NCBI RefSeq assembly: GCF_002354895.1
Contig: NZ_CP023439.1
Span: forward strand, 4,216,001-4,280,000
Length of the DNA stretch: 64,000 nucleotides
Direction: 5' to 3'
Origin: Thauera sp. K11
GTDB lineage: Bacteria > Pseudomonadota > Gammaproteobacteria > Burkholderiales > Rhodocyclaceae
How positions within the stretch are numbered: position 1 is the stretch's first letter; each line of letters opens with the position of its first letter. The notes below the pieces were generated by a model, which was given only the letters and a program-made list of their open reading frames with translations, was not told where the DNA came from and made no database searches. The translations under genes were made by a program, and so were the position numbers. Shown here in pieces: positions 41,236-49,638 of the stretch.

Positions 41236-42486
41236 TCAGGCGTTGCCCAACGTCGAACGCAGCTTCGCCAGGTAAGCCCGCGCTGCCTCACGGCCGGGGC
41301 CGTTAGGTGCGGGCGGTGGCGATGCAGAAGGAGCCGGTTCGGGTGGCCGTGGCGGCGGCGCAGGCGGCGTCGATGGCGAGCCGCCTTCGCCGGCCCAAGC
41401 CTTGAACTCGCCGCGGATCGCCTTCTGGATGATGCCGAACAGGTAGCCGGCCGGGTTGCGCACCGCGCTGTTGCGACAGCGCGCATCCCATTCGTCCAGC
41501 ACCGCCTGCCGCAGCGACTCGTCCACCTGCTGCAAGGCCACCATCGCGCCGCTTTGCTGTTCGTCCTTCAAGCGCAGCAGGCGCTCGGGCAGGCGCAGGT
41601 GCTGCAACGCCTTCGCGCGCGGTACTGTACGTACTTCACTATGATTTTCTTTACGTACTGTACGGTCCTCCTTCGGATTCCGAAGTGAGCCGTCTGGCGC
41701 GGGTTTCGGCCCTGCTTCGGAATCCGAAGACGGGCCGTCGAGATTCCGAAGTAGGCCGTCCTGGCCTTCTTCGGATTCGTGATCCACAGGCTCTTGTGGA
41801 TAACTCGCATCGACCCATTCGTTGCAGGCCATGCGTTGTGCCAGCACCTGTAGGCGCGTGGGCAGCGTGCGGCCATTGAGCATCGGGTCTTCGGCGATCT
41901 CGCGCAGGGTGTTCGCACCGACGATTTGCACCGCCTTCGCGGCATGGGTCAGCGCCTGGCTGACCAGGCCCAGGTAGTCGGGGTCGAGCTGCATCGCCTC
42001 GAAGGGTGTCAGCGGTTCGTCGTGCAGCACGTAGAGGTTGCCCAGGATGCGCCCGGTCTTCGGGTCGCGGCGCCGTCGCACCAGGCTCAGCCAGCGCGTC
42101 AGCCGCAGCAACGTCAAGGCGCGCGCCACGGTCTCGTGCGAGGCTTGTGCCGCGCATGGCATTGAGGCAAGAAAGGGCCGGAGCTGGTCGTAGGTCGGGA
42201 AAGCCGTCACGCCGTCGCTCTGGAGCTGCAGGCGGAACACCTGCCAGGCGTTGCGCTCCAGCGGCGTCAGGCGACGGTCGAGGAACAGCGCGCGCGGCAC
42301 GCTCTCGTGCCGGTTGCCGCTGTACAGGAAACCGTCGCTGACCGGCGCGGACTGCGCCGCAGGGGCAGTGCCGCGCGGGGCTGGCGGTGCCGATGGTGTC
42401 GGGGGGACCAGTTCGCGCAGCGCGTCGTCGAACAGTGCCGACAGCGCCACGGGGCCATCGCGCCGGGGTGAGCCGCCGGTCGCCAT
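41236..42486 (-). CDS. STY4528-type ICE replication protein
   Basis: A 416-residue protein with an N-terminal low-complexity region and a helix-turn-helix-containing domain (about 65-200; VPRALFLDRRLTPLERNAWQVFRLQL then ASHETVARALTLLRLTRWL) as in plasmid replication initiators. A variable linker (about 225-290) and a Pro-rich C-terminal part follow. It matches the STY4528 family of pathogenicity-island replication proteins. The linker DNA contains repeats and a DnaA box (41620-41803), so the gene may carry its own origin. The start at 42486 is 3 nt from the stop of the DUF2857 gene. Confidence 0.85.
   Translation of the reverse strand: MATGGSPRRDGPVALSALFDDALRELVPPTPSAPPAPRGTAPAAQSAPVSDGFLYSGNRHESVPRALFLDRRLTPLERNAWQVFRLQLQSDGVTAFPTYDQLRPFLASMPCAAQASHETVARALTLLRLTRWLSLVRRRRDPKTGRILGNLYVLHDEPLTPFEAMQLDPDYLGLVSQALTHAAKAVQIVGANTLREIAEDPMLNGRTLPTRLQVLAQRMACNEWVDASYPQEPVDHESEEGQDGLLRNLDGPSSDSEAGPKPAPDGSLRNPKEDRTVRKENHSEVRTVPRAKALQHLRLPERLLRLKDEQQSGAMVALQQVDESLRQAVLDEWDARCRNSAVRNPAGYLFGIIQKAIRGEFKAWAGEGGSPSTPPAPPPRPPEPAPSASPPPAPNGPGREAARAYLAKLRSTLGNA
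41615..41803. other. Candidate replication origin inside the replication gene
   Basis: Four copies or half-copies of CTTCGGATTCCGAAG (41671-41685, 41715-41729, half-sites at 41741-41751 and 41769-41778). A perfect DnaA-box match, TTATCCACA on the minus strand (41795-41803), is paired with an inverted ATCCACA (41782). An AT-rich stretch is flanked by GTACTGTACG repeats (about 41620-41665). In protein terms this is a poorly conserved, probably unstructured linker, which would allow such DNA constraints. Confidence 0.5.
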
Positions 42487-42489
42487 GGT

Positions 42490-43050
42490 CTACACCAGCC
42501 CCTGATCGATCCAGTTGCGTATCGCCGACCAGATCACCGACATCGGCAGGTTCAAGGTCTCGGCCAGGTCCATGGTCAGCGCCAGCATCGCCACCTCGTC
42601 GTCCAGCGCGACGCCGCGCTCCGTGACGCCGGCCTTCCATTGCTTCCACAACGCCGTGTCCTGCGCCTCGTCCAGCACTGGATGCCGCCCCTTGCGCTTG
42701 GGCAGGCCGAGTATGTCGCGGCGCAGGGCCACCTCCTGGTGCGTCAGGCCGTAGAAGCGGCTGACCATCTCGGTGCTAGCGCCCAGGCGCAGCATGCGGT
42801 CAACCGTGGCGATCTCGCGCTCCACGTCGTGCACCTGGCTCAGCAATCGCTTGAGCACCTCGCGATTGACCGACACCGAGCACCACGAGACCGTGGCATT
42901 GACCAGCATGCTCACGAGTTCGGGATGCTTCAGCGCATCGAGTTCTTCCTCGCCGAAGCCCATCGCCTTGCAGCGTCGCAGTTGCCCGTTGCGCAGGTCG
43001 TGCAGCGCCTGTGCGATGACGGCCTGGTTGAGCGGGTGCGGTGCGGACAT
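42490..43050 (-). CDS. DUF2857 family ICE protein
   Basis: A 186-residue helical soluble protein with an HTH-like centre (LGASTEMVSRFYGLTHQEVALRRDILGLPKRKGRHPVLDE) typical of DUF2857. This resembles the DNA-recognition part of FlhC-like activators. In ICEclc-type elements, FlhC/BisC-like DUF2857 proteins take part in switching on transfer genes. It is encoded between parB and the replication protein. It may be a transcription factor; direct evidence is only family resemblance. Confidence 0.82.
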   Translation of the reverse strand: MSAPHPLNQAVIAQALHDLRNGQLRRCKAMGFGEEELDALKHPELVSMLVNATVSWCSVSVNREVLKRLLSQVHDVEREIATVDRMLRLGASTEMVSRFYGLTHQEVALRRDILGLPKRKGRHPVLDEAQDTALWKQWKAGVTERGVALDDEVAMLALTMDLAETLNLPMSVIWSAIRNWIDQGLV

Positions 43051-43063
43051 GGGTGGTCTCCGC

Positions 43064-44733
43064 TCAGGCGCCGCGGCCGGGGTCGCTGGAGGCCGCGCCG
43101 GTCTCCAAATCCAGAAGCCGCCGCGCCAGGCGCAGCAACCGAAACAGCTTCACCAGAGCGGCATCGCTCAGGCGTGGATGGGCACCGCCGCCGCACAGCA
43201 GCGGCGCCAGATCGTCCGCCAGCCGGGCGCGATCGAGCCCGGCCGCGGCACGTGCGGCGCACAGCGCCTGCAGCAGCGTCAGCACTGCCCGTGCGAATGG
43301 CGGCACGGCGCGCGGGGCCGGCGGCGCCGTGCAGGTGAAGCCGATGCCGCCGTCGCTGGGCTCGACCTGTTCGGCCACGGCGGCTTCCTCGGCGATCTCG
43401 CGCGCGAACTGCGCGATGTGCACGCGCAGCCGATCCGGCACGTCCAGGCCGGGCTCGATGTACCAGACGTCCGAGATGGGATAGAGCCCGCCCGCCTGCA
43501 CGGGGATGGCGCGCAGCGCGTCGGCCTCGAAGTCGGGCAGCTTGTCGCCCATCTGGTCGGCCACCATGCGCTGGATGGATTGCAGGCGGTCGGTGGTCGT
43601 CGCCGGGGAGACGATGTGGCCCTGCAGGCGTTCATCGCGTTGCTTGTCGTCCTGCTGCTCGTCGCCCCGCTGCGCGCTTTCGGCGCCGCTGGTCGAGGCC
43701 GCCTGGTTGGCGCCTGCCGACGCGGGAGCGGGAGGCGCTGACGACTGCACCGAAGGCCGTTCCGGCGCGGACGCAGACGACGCCGGGGCTTGAGGTCTTG
43801 CTGCCTGCGGCGGCGCCGGATCGCTGGTCAGCGCACGCTGCCGGCTCTCCGTGTCGTCGATCTCCAGGCTCAGCGTGTCGTAGTCCGCTTCCAGCAGATC
43901 GGCCATCTGGCCGACCAGCTCGTCCTGCACCCGCTGCGGCGAGAAGTTGTCCGGCTGCGCATCGAACTGCGCAAGCACGTCCTGGAACAGCGTGGCGAAG
44001 TCCACCGACAGGCTGCGGCCCAGCGCACGCCGCTCCCAAGTGCGTTCGCAGGCCTTGCGCAGCACCGCGAGCCGTTCGACCTGGTGCCGGCCCAGCCCAC
44101 CGTACAGCAAGCTCGGGATCGCCGGTAGCAGGTAGTGCACCGCGTCCTGCATGCGGCTGATGTGCGACTGCGGCAGCGGGAAGCCATCGGCCGTGAGCCG
44201 ACGTGCCAGCTCGCTCTGCGACAGCGATTGGCCGCTGTCCCGCCCCATCTCCTGTTCGTAGAACTCGCGCGCCTTCTCCACGCCCAAGGCCCGCTCGATG
44301 AAGCTCAATCCCCGCGCAGCTCGTTCTCGGCCAGGTGCCCGGTCAGCATCACTACCTCGCCGCGCTGCGGCCAGGGGCGGAACAGGCAGGGGATGCGGAG
44401 AAAGCGTTCGTCCTTCGTCTCGCTCCACAGCTCGCGCAGGATCGCCAGGCGCGTGTTGCCGCCGTTGCGGATGATGTAGTGCGGCTCGCCGGGCCGGCGC
44501 GTGATGGCGGGCGGCGCGTCCAGCCCGCGCTCGCGAATCGACGCCTTGATGTCCTCGTAGGCCGGGTTGCGCGTCACGCGCGGGTCGTGGTCATAGGGGC
44601 GCAACTGGTCCAGCGTGACGACCATCGGCGTGTCGGCGATGGGGTCGGTCAAGGCTGCGGCCGAAGGGCTGCTGCGCTCGAAGCCCGAGGCCAGCAGCTT
44701 CGCGGCCATGTCGTCCGGCGTCATGTCAGCCAT
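43064..44733 (-). CDS. parB: ParB family ICE partition protein (frameshifted as given)
   Basis: About 556 residues if the frame is restored. The N-terminal ParB/Srx-like nuclease domain (VVTLDQLRPYDHDPRVTRNPAYEDIKASIRERGLDAPPAITRRPG, with RNGGNTRLAIL) ends at a TGA (44305-44307) after HLAENELRGD. The next frame continues at once with LSFIERALGVEKAREFYEQ and an HTH region (LSQSELARRL...QSHISRM). One extra base in the AAT run at 44307-44309 gives an unbroken family-length protein, so this is a 1-bp deletion or sequence error. Start 44733 overlaps the preceding gene by 8 nt. It would bind partition sites and regulate the ICE. Confidence 0.8.
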
Positions 44734-44983
44734 GGCTGCGCTCCTGCGGCGATGCCGCGGCTGCCTGCGCCTGGCGGTCGGCGCGGCGAAGCTGCGCACG
44801 GGCATTGCGCTCGGCGCGGTGGTCGCTCGCCGTCGAGCTGGTGTAGATCGGCGCGCAGCCCTGCTTCGTGAACAGCAGGTGCCCGCCACGGGTGCGCACC
44901 ACCTTCCAGCCCTCGTCCAGGGCAAACTCGATCAGCGCTCGCAGCCGCTTGTGGCCGCGCGCCAGTTCATGCGCGCTGGCCAT
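44726..44983 (-). CDS. HicA-like small protein between parA and parB (shi-position gene)
   Basis: An 85-residue basic protein with a HicA/YcfA double-stranded-RNA-binding-like pattern: helix RLRALIEFALDEGWKVVRTRGGHLLF (His35 at the place of the catalytic histidine in HicA GSH), then TSSTASDHRAERNARAQLRRA. No HicB antitoxin gene follows. In ICEclc the gene in this position, shi, together with parA causes growth arrest of transfer-competent cells, and this gene may be its homologue. It overlaps parA by 17 nt and parB by 8 nt. Confidence 0.75.
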   Translation of the reverse strand: MASAHELARGHKRLRALIEFALDEGWKVVRTRGGHLLFTKQGCAPIYTSSTASDHRAERNARAQLRRADRQAQAAAASPQERSHG

Positions 44984-45833
44984 GGCCGGCCCCTCCCGCG
45001 TTCTCTCGGCCGGTGACGAGCGCGAAGCGCTCCTGCCACGCCGGGAAAAGCTCGCCGGCCAGCGCGCGCATGGTGTCCAGTGCCGCGGGTGCGGCGCGGC
45101 CCGCCGGCTGGCGGTACTCCACGCGGTGCACCGGCAAGCCTCGCGTCGCTGCGCGCGGATACGCCTCGATCGCCGGCACGTCGGTGTCCAGCACGCGCAC
45201 GCCAGGCTGCCCCTGGAACACCTGTCGCAGCGCTTGCTGGATCAGCCGCGCGTTCGACGACACCGGATGCACGCGGTTGATGAGCAGGTGCAGCGGCGGC
45301 GGCTCGATGCCCAGGTGCCGGTACGGCGCGATGTCCTCGATGAGCTGCAAGGTGCCGCGGCGCAGCTCGCGGGCCGCGAGGATTTCCGGGGTCACCGGCG
45401 ACAGTGCCAGGTCCGAGGCCAGTACCGCCATTTCCAGCAGCACGCTGCGCGCGCCCTGGGTGTCGATCAGCAGCAGGTCGTAGCGCGGCGCGAGCGTCGG
45501 CAGCAGGTGGCGCAGCCTCAGTCTGCCATCCGGCGCGTGCAGCAGCAGCGTGTTCAGCTCGCCGCGGTCGTCGTTCGACAGCACCAGGTCCAGCCCGGCG
45601 ATGGCGGTACGCGATACCAGTTGCTCGGCGCGCTGCTCGTTGTAGGCCAGCATCTCGTAGATGCCGGCCGGCGCGCGCTCGGCCAGCGTGAAGTAGCTCG
45701 ACAGTGTGGGCTGCACGTCCAGGTCCAGCAGCAGCACGCGCAGCCCGGCGTCGGCCGCGAAGCCGCCCAGGTTGGCCGCCGTCGTGGTCTTGCCCACGCC
45801 GCCCTTGGTCGAAATGATGGACACCACCTGCAT
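44967..45833 (-). CDS. parA: ParA family partition ATPase
   Basis: A 288-residue ParA/MinD ATPase with deviant Walker A KGGVGKTT (residues 10-17), LLLIDTQGA (Walker B region) and LLLDLDVQP. The ATG at 45833 is preferred to the one at 45857, because a GGAG lies 8 nt before it and MQVVSIISTKGG is the usual family beginning. It acts in ICE maintenance and, in ICEclc, in the transfer-competence program. It starts the parA-hicA-like-parB unit. Confidence 0.93.
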   Translation of the reverse strand: MQVVSIISTKGGVGKTTTAANLGGFAADAGLRVLLLDLDVQPTLSSYFTLAERAPAGIYEMLAYNEQRAEQLVSRTAIAGLDLVLSNDDRGELNTLLLHAPDGRLRLRHLLPTLAPRYDLLLIDTQGARSVLLEMAVLASDLALSPVTPEILAARELRRGTLQLIEDIAPYRHLGIEPPPLHLLINRVHPVSSNARLIQQALRQVFQGQPGVRVLDTDVPAIEAYPRAATRGLPVHRVEYRQPAGRAAPAALDTMRALAGELFPAWQERFALVTGRENAGGAGHGQRA

Positions 45834-45872
45834 GGGCTTCTCCCGGTTGATTGGCATGTGCCGGAAGAAGCG

Positions 45873-46091
45873 TCAGGCGCGCTCGTTGAGGCGGTCAGCG
45901 ATCCATTGCTCGACCTCCACCGAGTCCCATCCCACGGCGCGCACGCCCAGGCGCAGCGCCTTTGGGAACCTGCCCTCCTTCATGAGCGAATAGATGTGGG
46001 CGCGCTTGAAGCCGGTCTTGGCCTCGACTTCGGCGCGGCGCAGGATGCGGTGCTCGGCCGGCGTAACCGGCGCTGTCGTCTGCGAAGACAT
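45873..46091 (-). CDS. alpA: AlpA family transcriptional regulator
   Basis: A 72-residue excisionase/AlpA-like winged helix protein (AEHRILRRAEVEAKTGFKRAHIYSLMKEGRFPKALRLG...WDSVEVEQWI). It binds DNA and activates genes for excision or transfer in related elements; in ICEclc alpA is an early relay of bistable activation. ATG 46091 has AAGGAG 8 nt upstream. It stands just ahead of parA, probably in the same transcript. Twin palindromes lie about 75-110 nt upstream. Confidence 0.92.
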   Translation of the reverse strand: MSSQTTAPVTPAEHRILRRAEVEAKTGFKRAHIYSLMKEGRFPKALRLGVRAVGWDSVEVEQWIADRLNERA

Positions 46092-46167
46092 GAGAGACAC
46101 TCCTTGACGCTCATTGGCGTTGTTCGGAAAGTGCCTCGCATTGAATAGACGGCCGCCGCGGAAATCA

Positions 46168-46200
46168 CTGCAATTGCAGAAGGCGCGACTGCAATTGCAG
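46168..46200. promoter_or_regulatory. Twin CTGCAATTGCAG palindromes upstream of alpA
   Basis: Two perfect 12-bp palindromes (46168-46179 and 46189-46200) start 21 bp apart, two helical turns, so bound dimers would face the same side. They sit 77-109 nt upstream of the alpA start and downstream of the next gene's stop (46220). They are the likely operator for the activator that triggers the alpA-parA switch. Confidence 0.65.
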
Positions 46201-46219
46201 GGCGCGGCCGGGACTTGAA

Positions 46220-46978
46220 TCAGCGCGACGCTTCGAGGTGGCGCCGCGCCTGCGCGAGCTTGCTCCACAGCGTGCGTTCGCTCAGGCCCGGCCGGCCTTC
46301 GTGGTGCGCGAGCAGCGCGCTCACCACCGCGTCCATGCTGTGGAAGGACGAATAGGCCGTGCCCGAGGGCGACTTGCCCAGCAGCAAGGTCAGCAGCCCA
46401 CCGATGATATTGAGGTAGGTCGTCTCGCTGCGCAAGCCCGGCTCGCGCGACGTGTCGCTGGCATCGCCGCGCGCCGCCTGTACCTTCGCCAAGGCTTCGT
46501 GCGCGGCTCGCAGCGCCTCGCGCACCTGCGAGAGTTCGGCGAGCTGCACCTTCGTTGCCTCGCGGTCGGCCAGCAGGATGTTGAGCGTGTCCACGCTCAC
46601 CACCGGATGCACCGCGCGTTCGATGTCGTCAAACAAAAAACCCGGCCGCTCGCCGGGGTAGTAGTGGGCCATCCACGCTTTGAGGTCCACATGGCGCACG
46701 GTCAGTTGCGGATCATCTAGCGCCGGCCGTTGGCCGTCCATTACGATACCGTCCCTGCCGCCGGCCAGCTCGCCATGCGTCAGCGCGTCGAAGATGCGGT
46801 CGGCATATAGGCGCAGCAGTGGCCAGCGCGGAAACTCGTTGGCCTCCGGCATCGCGCGCCGCCCCAGCGTTTGCAAGATGCGTTGCTCGAAGCGCAGCAG
46901 TCCGCACCAGCGGATTGCCGCCTCCATCGGGCGGTAGTAAGTCTTGGCGCCAAAGGCAAGGCTGCTCGATTTCGGCAT
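46220..46978 (-). CDS. Hypothetical ICE/phage-type protein next to alpA
   Basis: A 252-residue soluble protein (MPKSSSLAFGAKTYYRPMEAAIRWCGLLRFEQRILQTLG). The C-terminal SETTYLNIIGGLLTLLLGKSPSGTAYSSFHSMDAVVSALLAHHEGRPGLSERTLWSKLAQARRHLE is a recurrent module in ICE and phage proteins of unknown function. The start at 46978 fits this type; the same frame stays open to 47218 (see findings). It may be regulatory, since it is encoded just upstream of alpA. Confidence 0.7.
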   Translation of the reverse strand: MPKSSSLAFGAKTYYRPMEAAIRWCGLLRFEQRILQTLGRRAMPEANEFPRWPLLRLYADRIFDALTHGELAGGRDGIVMDGQRPALDDPQLTVRHVDLKAWMAHYYPGERPGFLFDDIERAVHPVVSVDTLNILLADREATKVQLAELSQVREALRAAHEALAKVQAARGDASDTSREPGLRSETTYLNIIGGLLTLLLGKSPSGTAYSSFHSMDAVVSALLAHHEGRPGLSERTLWSKLAQARRHLEASR

Positions 46979-47510
46979 GTCGTGCGCTTCCCATCGTCGG
47001 ATCGACAAGTGGCAAGCGCGCGCAGCCCACGTGGGCGCGACGATTGCCCAGAACCCGATCAAGCGCGGGCCGGTCGGCACATGGTGAACGTTGGGTTCGG
47101 CGCTGAAGCCGAGCGTCGCATAAAAGGCAAACACTTCTTGCGATGCCCAATACACCTCCACCATAATGCGCCTGCGAAAAGTCTTGTTACCGGCGCAACG
47201 GTTTGAAATATCGCGCATCCATCAGGGATGCCGCGCTCAACCAGAAAACCAGGGCAAATCTTTCTTAGGAAATGGGGCGGGGTAAAGCGTCAATGCGTCG
47301 GCCGGATGAGCCGGTTTGCATCCAGGCAAAGCTCATGCGTTCCGCGTCAGTACACTGACTTCGGCAGCGCGCCGGCATCGGTCTCTCATGCCATGCGGAT
47401 TACCCCAGCGATGTGCCCCCTATCGTCGTGACGCATGGTGGTCGAACGGTGATGCAAATCCGGTCTTGCGCCAGACCCAATATGCATCGACCGATCCAGT
47501 ATTCCCCACC

Positions 47511-48425
47511 TCATGCCAGGCGTTGATCGCCGCCAACTGGCGTGCCTGCCACACGCTCCGCGCGGTCGATGAACTGGCGCAACGGTTCCAGGATGTCCCC
47601 CTGTGGCCGCAGCAGATACGTCGTCAACGAAACGTCCCGCTCCGCAAGCGGTCGCGCCACCACTTCGGCTTGCGTGCAGCCTTCGAGATGCGCTGCACTG
47701 GAGAACCCCACGCCATAGCCCGCAGCCACCAGGGCCAGCATCAGCGAATGGGTGCTGACGTACTCCGCCACTGCTGGCTGAATGCCAATGGATCGGAACA
47801 GGTGTTCGCGCTGCTGCTGGCAACCGTCACACACCTGCGGGTCGCACAGCACCAGCGAATACTTCACCACCTCCTTCAGCGGCACTTCCTTGTACGCCAG
47901 CAGCGGATGCCGCGCCGGCAAGGCCACCAGGAACGGATCGCGCCACAGCGGCGCCACCACGATTTCGCCCTCCACATGCCCTACCGACGCCAGGCCTGCG
48001 TCGAACAGACCCACGCCCAATCCGTGCAGGAGTTGGGCCAGCGGTACCTCCGTCAACCGGATGCTGACCTCCGGCGCTTCCTGCCGGCACAGCGCGAGCA
48101 GCGCGGCTAGGCGCGTGCGTCCGATGTCGCCTGCCAAGCCGATGCGCAGCGTGCCGTGATAGCCCGCCGCCGCATCCCGAACGCGGGCCTGGGCTTGCTC
48201 GCAGGCCAGCATCACGCGCAGCGCATCTTCCAGGAACACGCGCCCGGCCACGGTCAGCCGCACGCCACGCCCGTTGCGGTGGAGCAGCGTCACGCCCAGG
48301 TCCGCCTCCAGCCGGCTGATCCGGCGCGACAGCGGCGACTGTTCGATGTGCAGGCGCTTGGCAGCCCGGCCAAAGTGCAGCTCCTCGGCCACTGCGACGA
48401 ATGCCTCGATATGACGCAAGTTCAT
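47511..48425 (-). CDS. LysR family transcriptional regulator
   Basis: A 304-residue LTTR with an N-terminal winged helix (MNLRHIEAFVAVAEELHFGRAAKRLHIEQSPLSRRISRLEADLGVTLLHR) and an effector-binding domain (about 90-295) with a CDPQVCDGCQQQ cysteine cluster (about 198-206). The cluster is unusual and suggests redox or metal sensing. Its target is not visible; the neighbours are ICE genes on one side and the sulfur cluster on the other. The 46979-47510 and 48426-48689 gaps hold no convincing gene. Confidence 0.88.
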   Translation of the reverse strand: MNLRHIEAFVAVAEELHFGRAAKRLHIEQSPLSRRISRLEADLGVTLLHRNGRGVRLTVAGRVFLEDALRVMLACEQAQARVRDAAAGYHGTLRIGLAGDIGRTRLAALLALCRQEAPEVSIRLTEVPLAQLLHGLGVGLFDAGLASVGHVEGEIVVAPLWRDPFLVALPARHPLLAYKEVPLKEVVKYSLVLCDPQVCDGCQQQREHLFRSIGIQPAVAEYVSTHSLMLALVAAGYGVGFSSAAHLEGCTQAEVVARPLAERDVSLTTYLLRPQGDILEPLRQFIDRAERVAGTPVGGDQRLA

Positions 48426-48689
48426 GTTTTCTCCCTATCTGTGGGGCCACTGCCTATGGCCCTGGTCGCAGTTAAGGAGAAGAATGCAGCCGTTGCAATC
48501 ACCCCTCGCAGCTCGCGATGCCTACCGGATGCATTGACCAGCAACGCGCCAACTCGATCACGCCTGCTGGGCTGCCGACATCATGGAACAAGTATGTTGA
48601 TCAGGCTCAGACGGAATAACTTTGGTGAAGCATCAACTCCTCCCGTAGTGCCGTGACTGCTGCACTACAGATGCTTATCCCAAAGTGGC

Positions 48690-49523
48690 TCACGTCTTTC
48701 CGCCAGCCTCATGACCGAGCCTGAGCGCATCAATACGCTGGTTGAGGGTTGGGTAAGAAAACTCGCCGACGCGAACATCGACCAAGCGTCCAGCCGCGTT
48801 AAAGAACAGGGTTGTTGGTAGGCCTTTTTGGCCCATTGAGCGGGCAACTTCGCCCTGCGTGTCAATCAACACATTTCGTAGCGACAGCTTGCTTCCTGCA
48901 AGAAATTGCTGGATCTTGGCCGGTGCCTCCCCTTGATTGAGAAACACGATGTTGATGTCAAGATGCTCGTTCTGAGCGCGCTCGAAGACGGGCATTTCGC
49001 GCCGGCAAGGTGGGCACCAGGTGGCCCATAGATTGACCACCGTAGGCTTTCCGACGTAGGACTGCAGCGCGATATGGTCGCCCTTTATGGAGAGCGTGTT
49101 GAAATCCGGCAGGAACTGCCTTTCACGAGACGGCAAGGCCAGGACCACCGTTCCGACGATCCAAATCGCACTTGCAGCAGTCAAGCCCGACAGCAGGGGC
49201 TTGCTTATTGTCGGGAAACGTAAAACGACCGTCGCGGCATAGAGCCATGCTGCAAGTAGCCCAGCCCAGGGAGACCATCCTCCATCACGAAAATCAAGAA
49301 CGCTCCATGGCGTGCTGGAATAGGCTTCATGGTACTGGAGCACAAACCCCAAGCGAGCGCAGATCGCGCTGATGAACAGACCGCGGTAGATTCGACTCTC
49401 TACTTCGACTCCGGCTTTACGCCCAAGCCAATTTCCGACCAACAAAGCGATTGTCAGGACGAGCGCAGCGAGGACCAGGCCGGGCGGCAGTGACACTGGT
49501 CCGATCTGAACGGAATGAATCAA
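48690..49523 (-). CDS. Membrane-bound TlpA-like thioredoxin with Lgt-like N terminus
   Basis: A 277-residue protein with four hydrophobic segments in residues 12-130 and a C-terminal TlpA domain carrying WATWCPPC (Cys170, Cys173) and a cis-Pro loop GLPTTLFF. The CARLGFVLQYHEAY...DGGWSPWAG part of the membrane region recalls prolipoprotein diacylglyceryl transferase (Lgt), as in some DipZ/TlpA-type fusions. The start is TTG at 49523, with GGGAG 7 nt upstream. It would deliver electrons to exported thiol proteins, probably for the sulfide operon, of which it is the last gene. Confidence 0.85.
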   Translation of the reverse strand: MIHSVQIGPVSLPPGLVLAALVLTIALLVGNWLGRKAGVEVESRIYRGLFISAICARLGFVLQYHEAYSSTPWSVLDFRDGGWSPWAGLLAAWLYAATVVLRFPTISKPLLSGLTAASAIWIVGTVVLALPSRERQFLPDFNTLSIKGDHIALQSYVGKPTVVNLWATWCPPCRREMPVFERAQNEHLDINIVFLNQGEAPAKIQQFLAGSKLSLRNVLIDTQGEVARSMGQKGLPTTLFFNAAGRLVDVRVGEFSYPTLNQRIDALRLGHEAGGKT

Positions 49524-49638
49524 GTTCTAGCTCCCGCCTTGAACGAGCGGGCCGAAACATCCGCTCGCCAGCTTCTGGGCAGGAGGTGGCCCTTTCATGC
49601 CGATGGGCGGCCTTGCATATCGCACGGTTGGTGTGCCC

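Noticed and set aside
47228..48110. Plus-strand frames opposite the LysR gene
   Set aside because: They overlap a clear LysR coding frame and show antisense composition.
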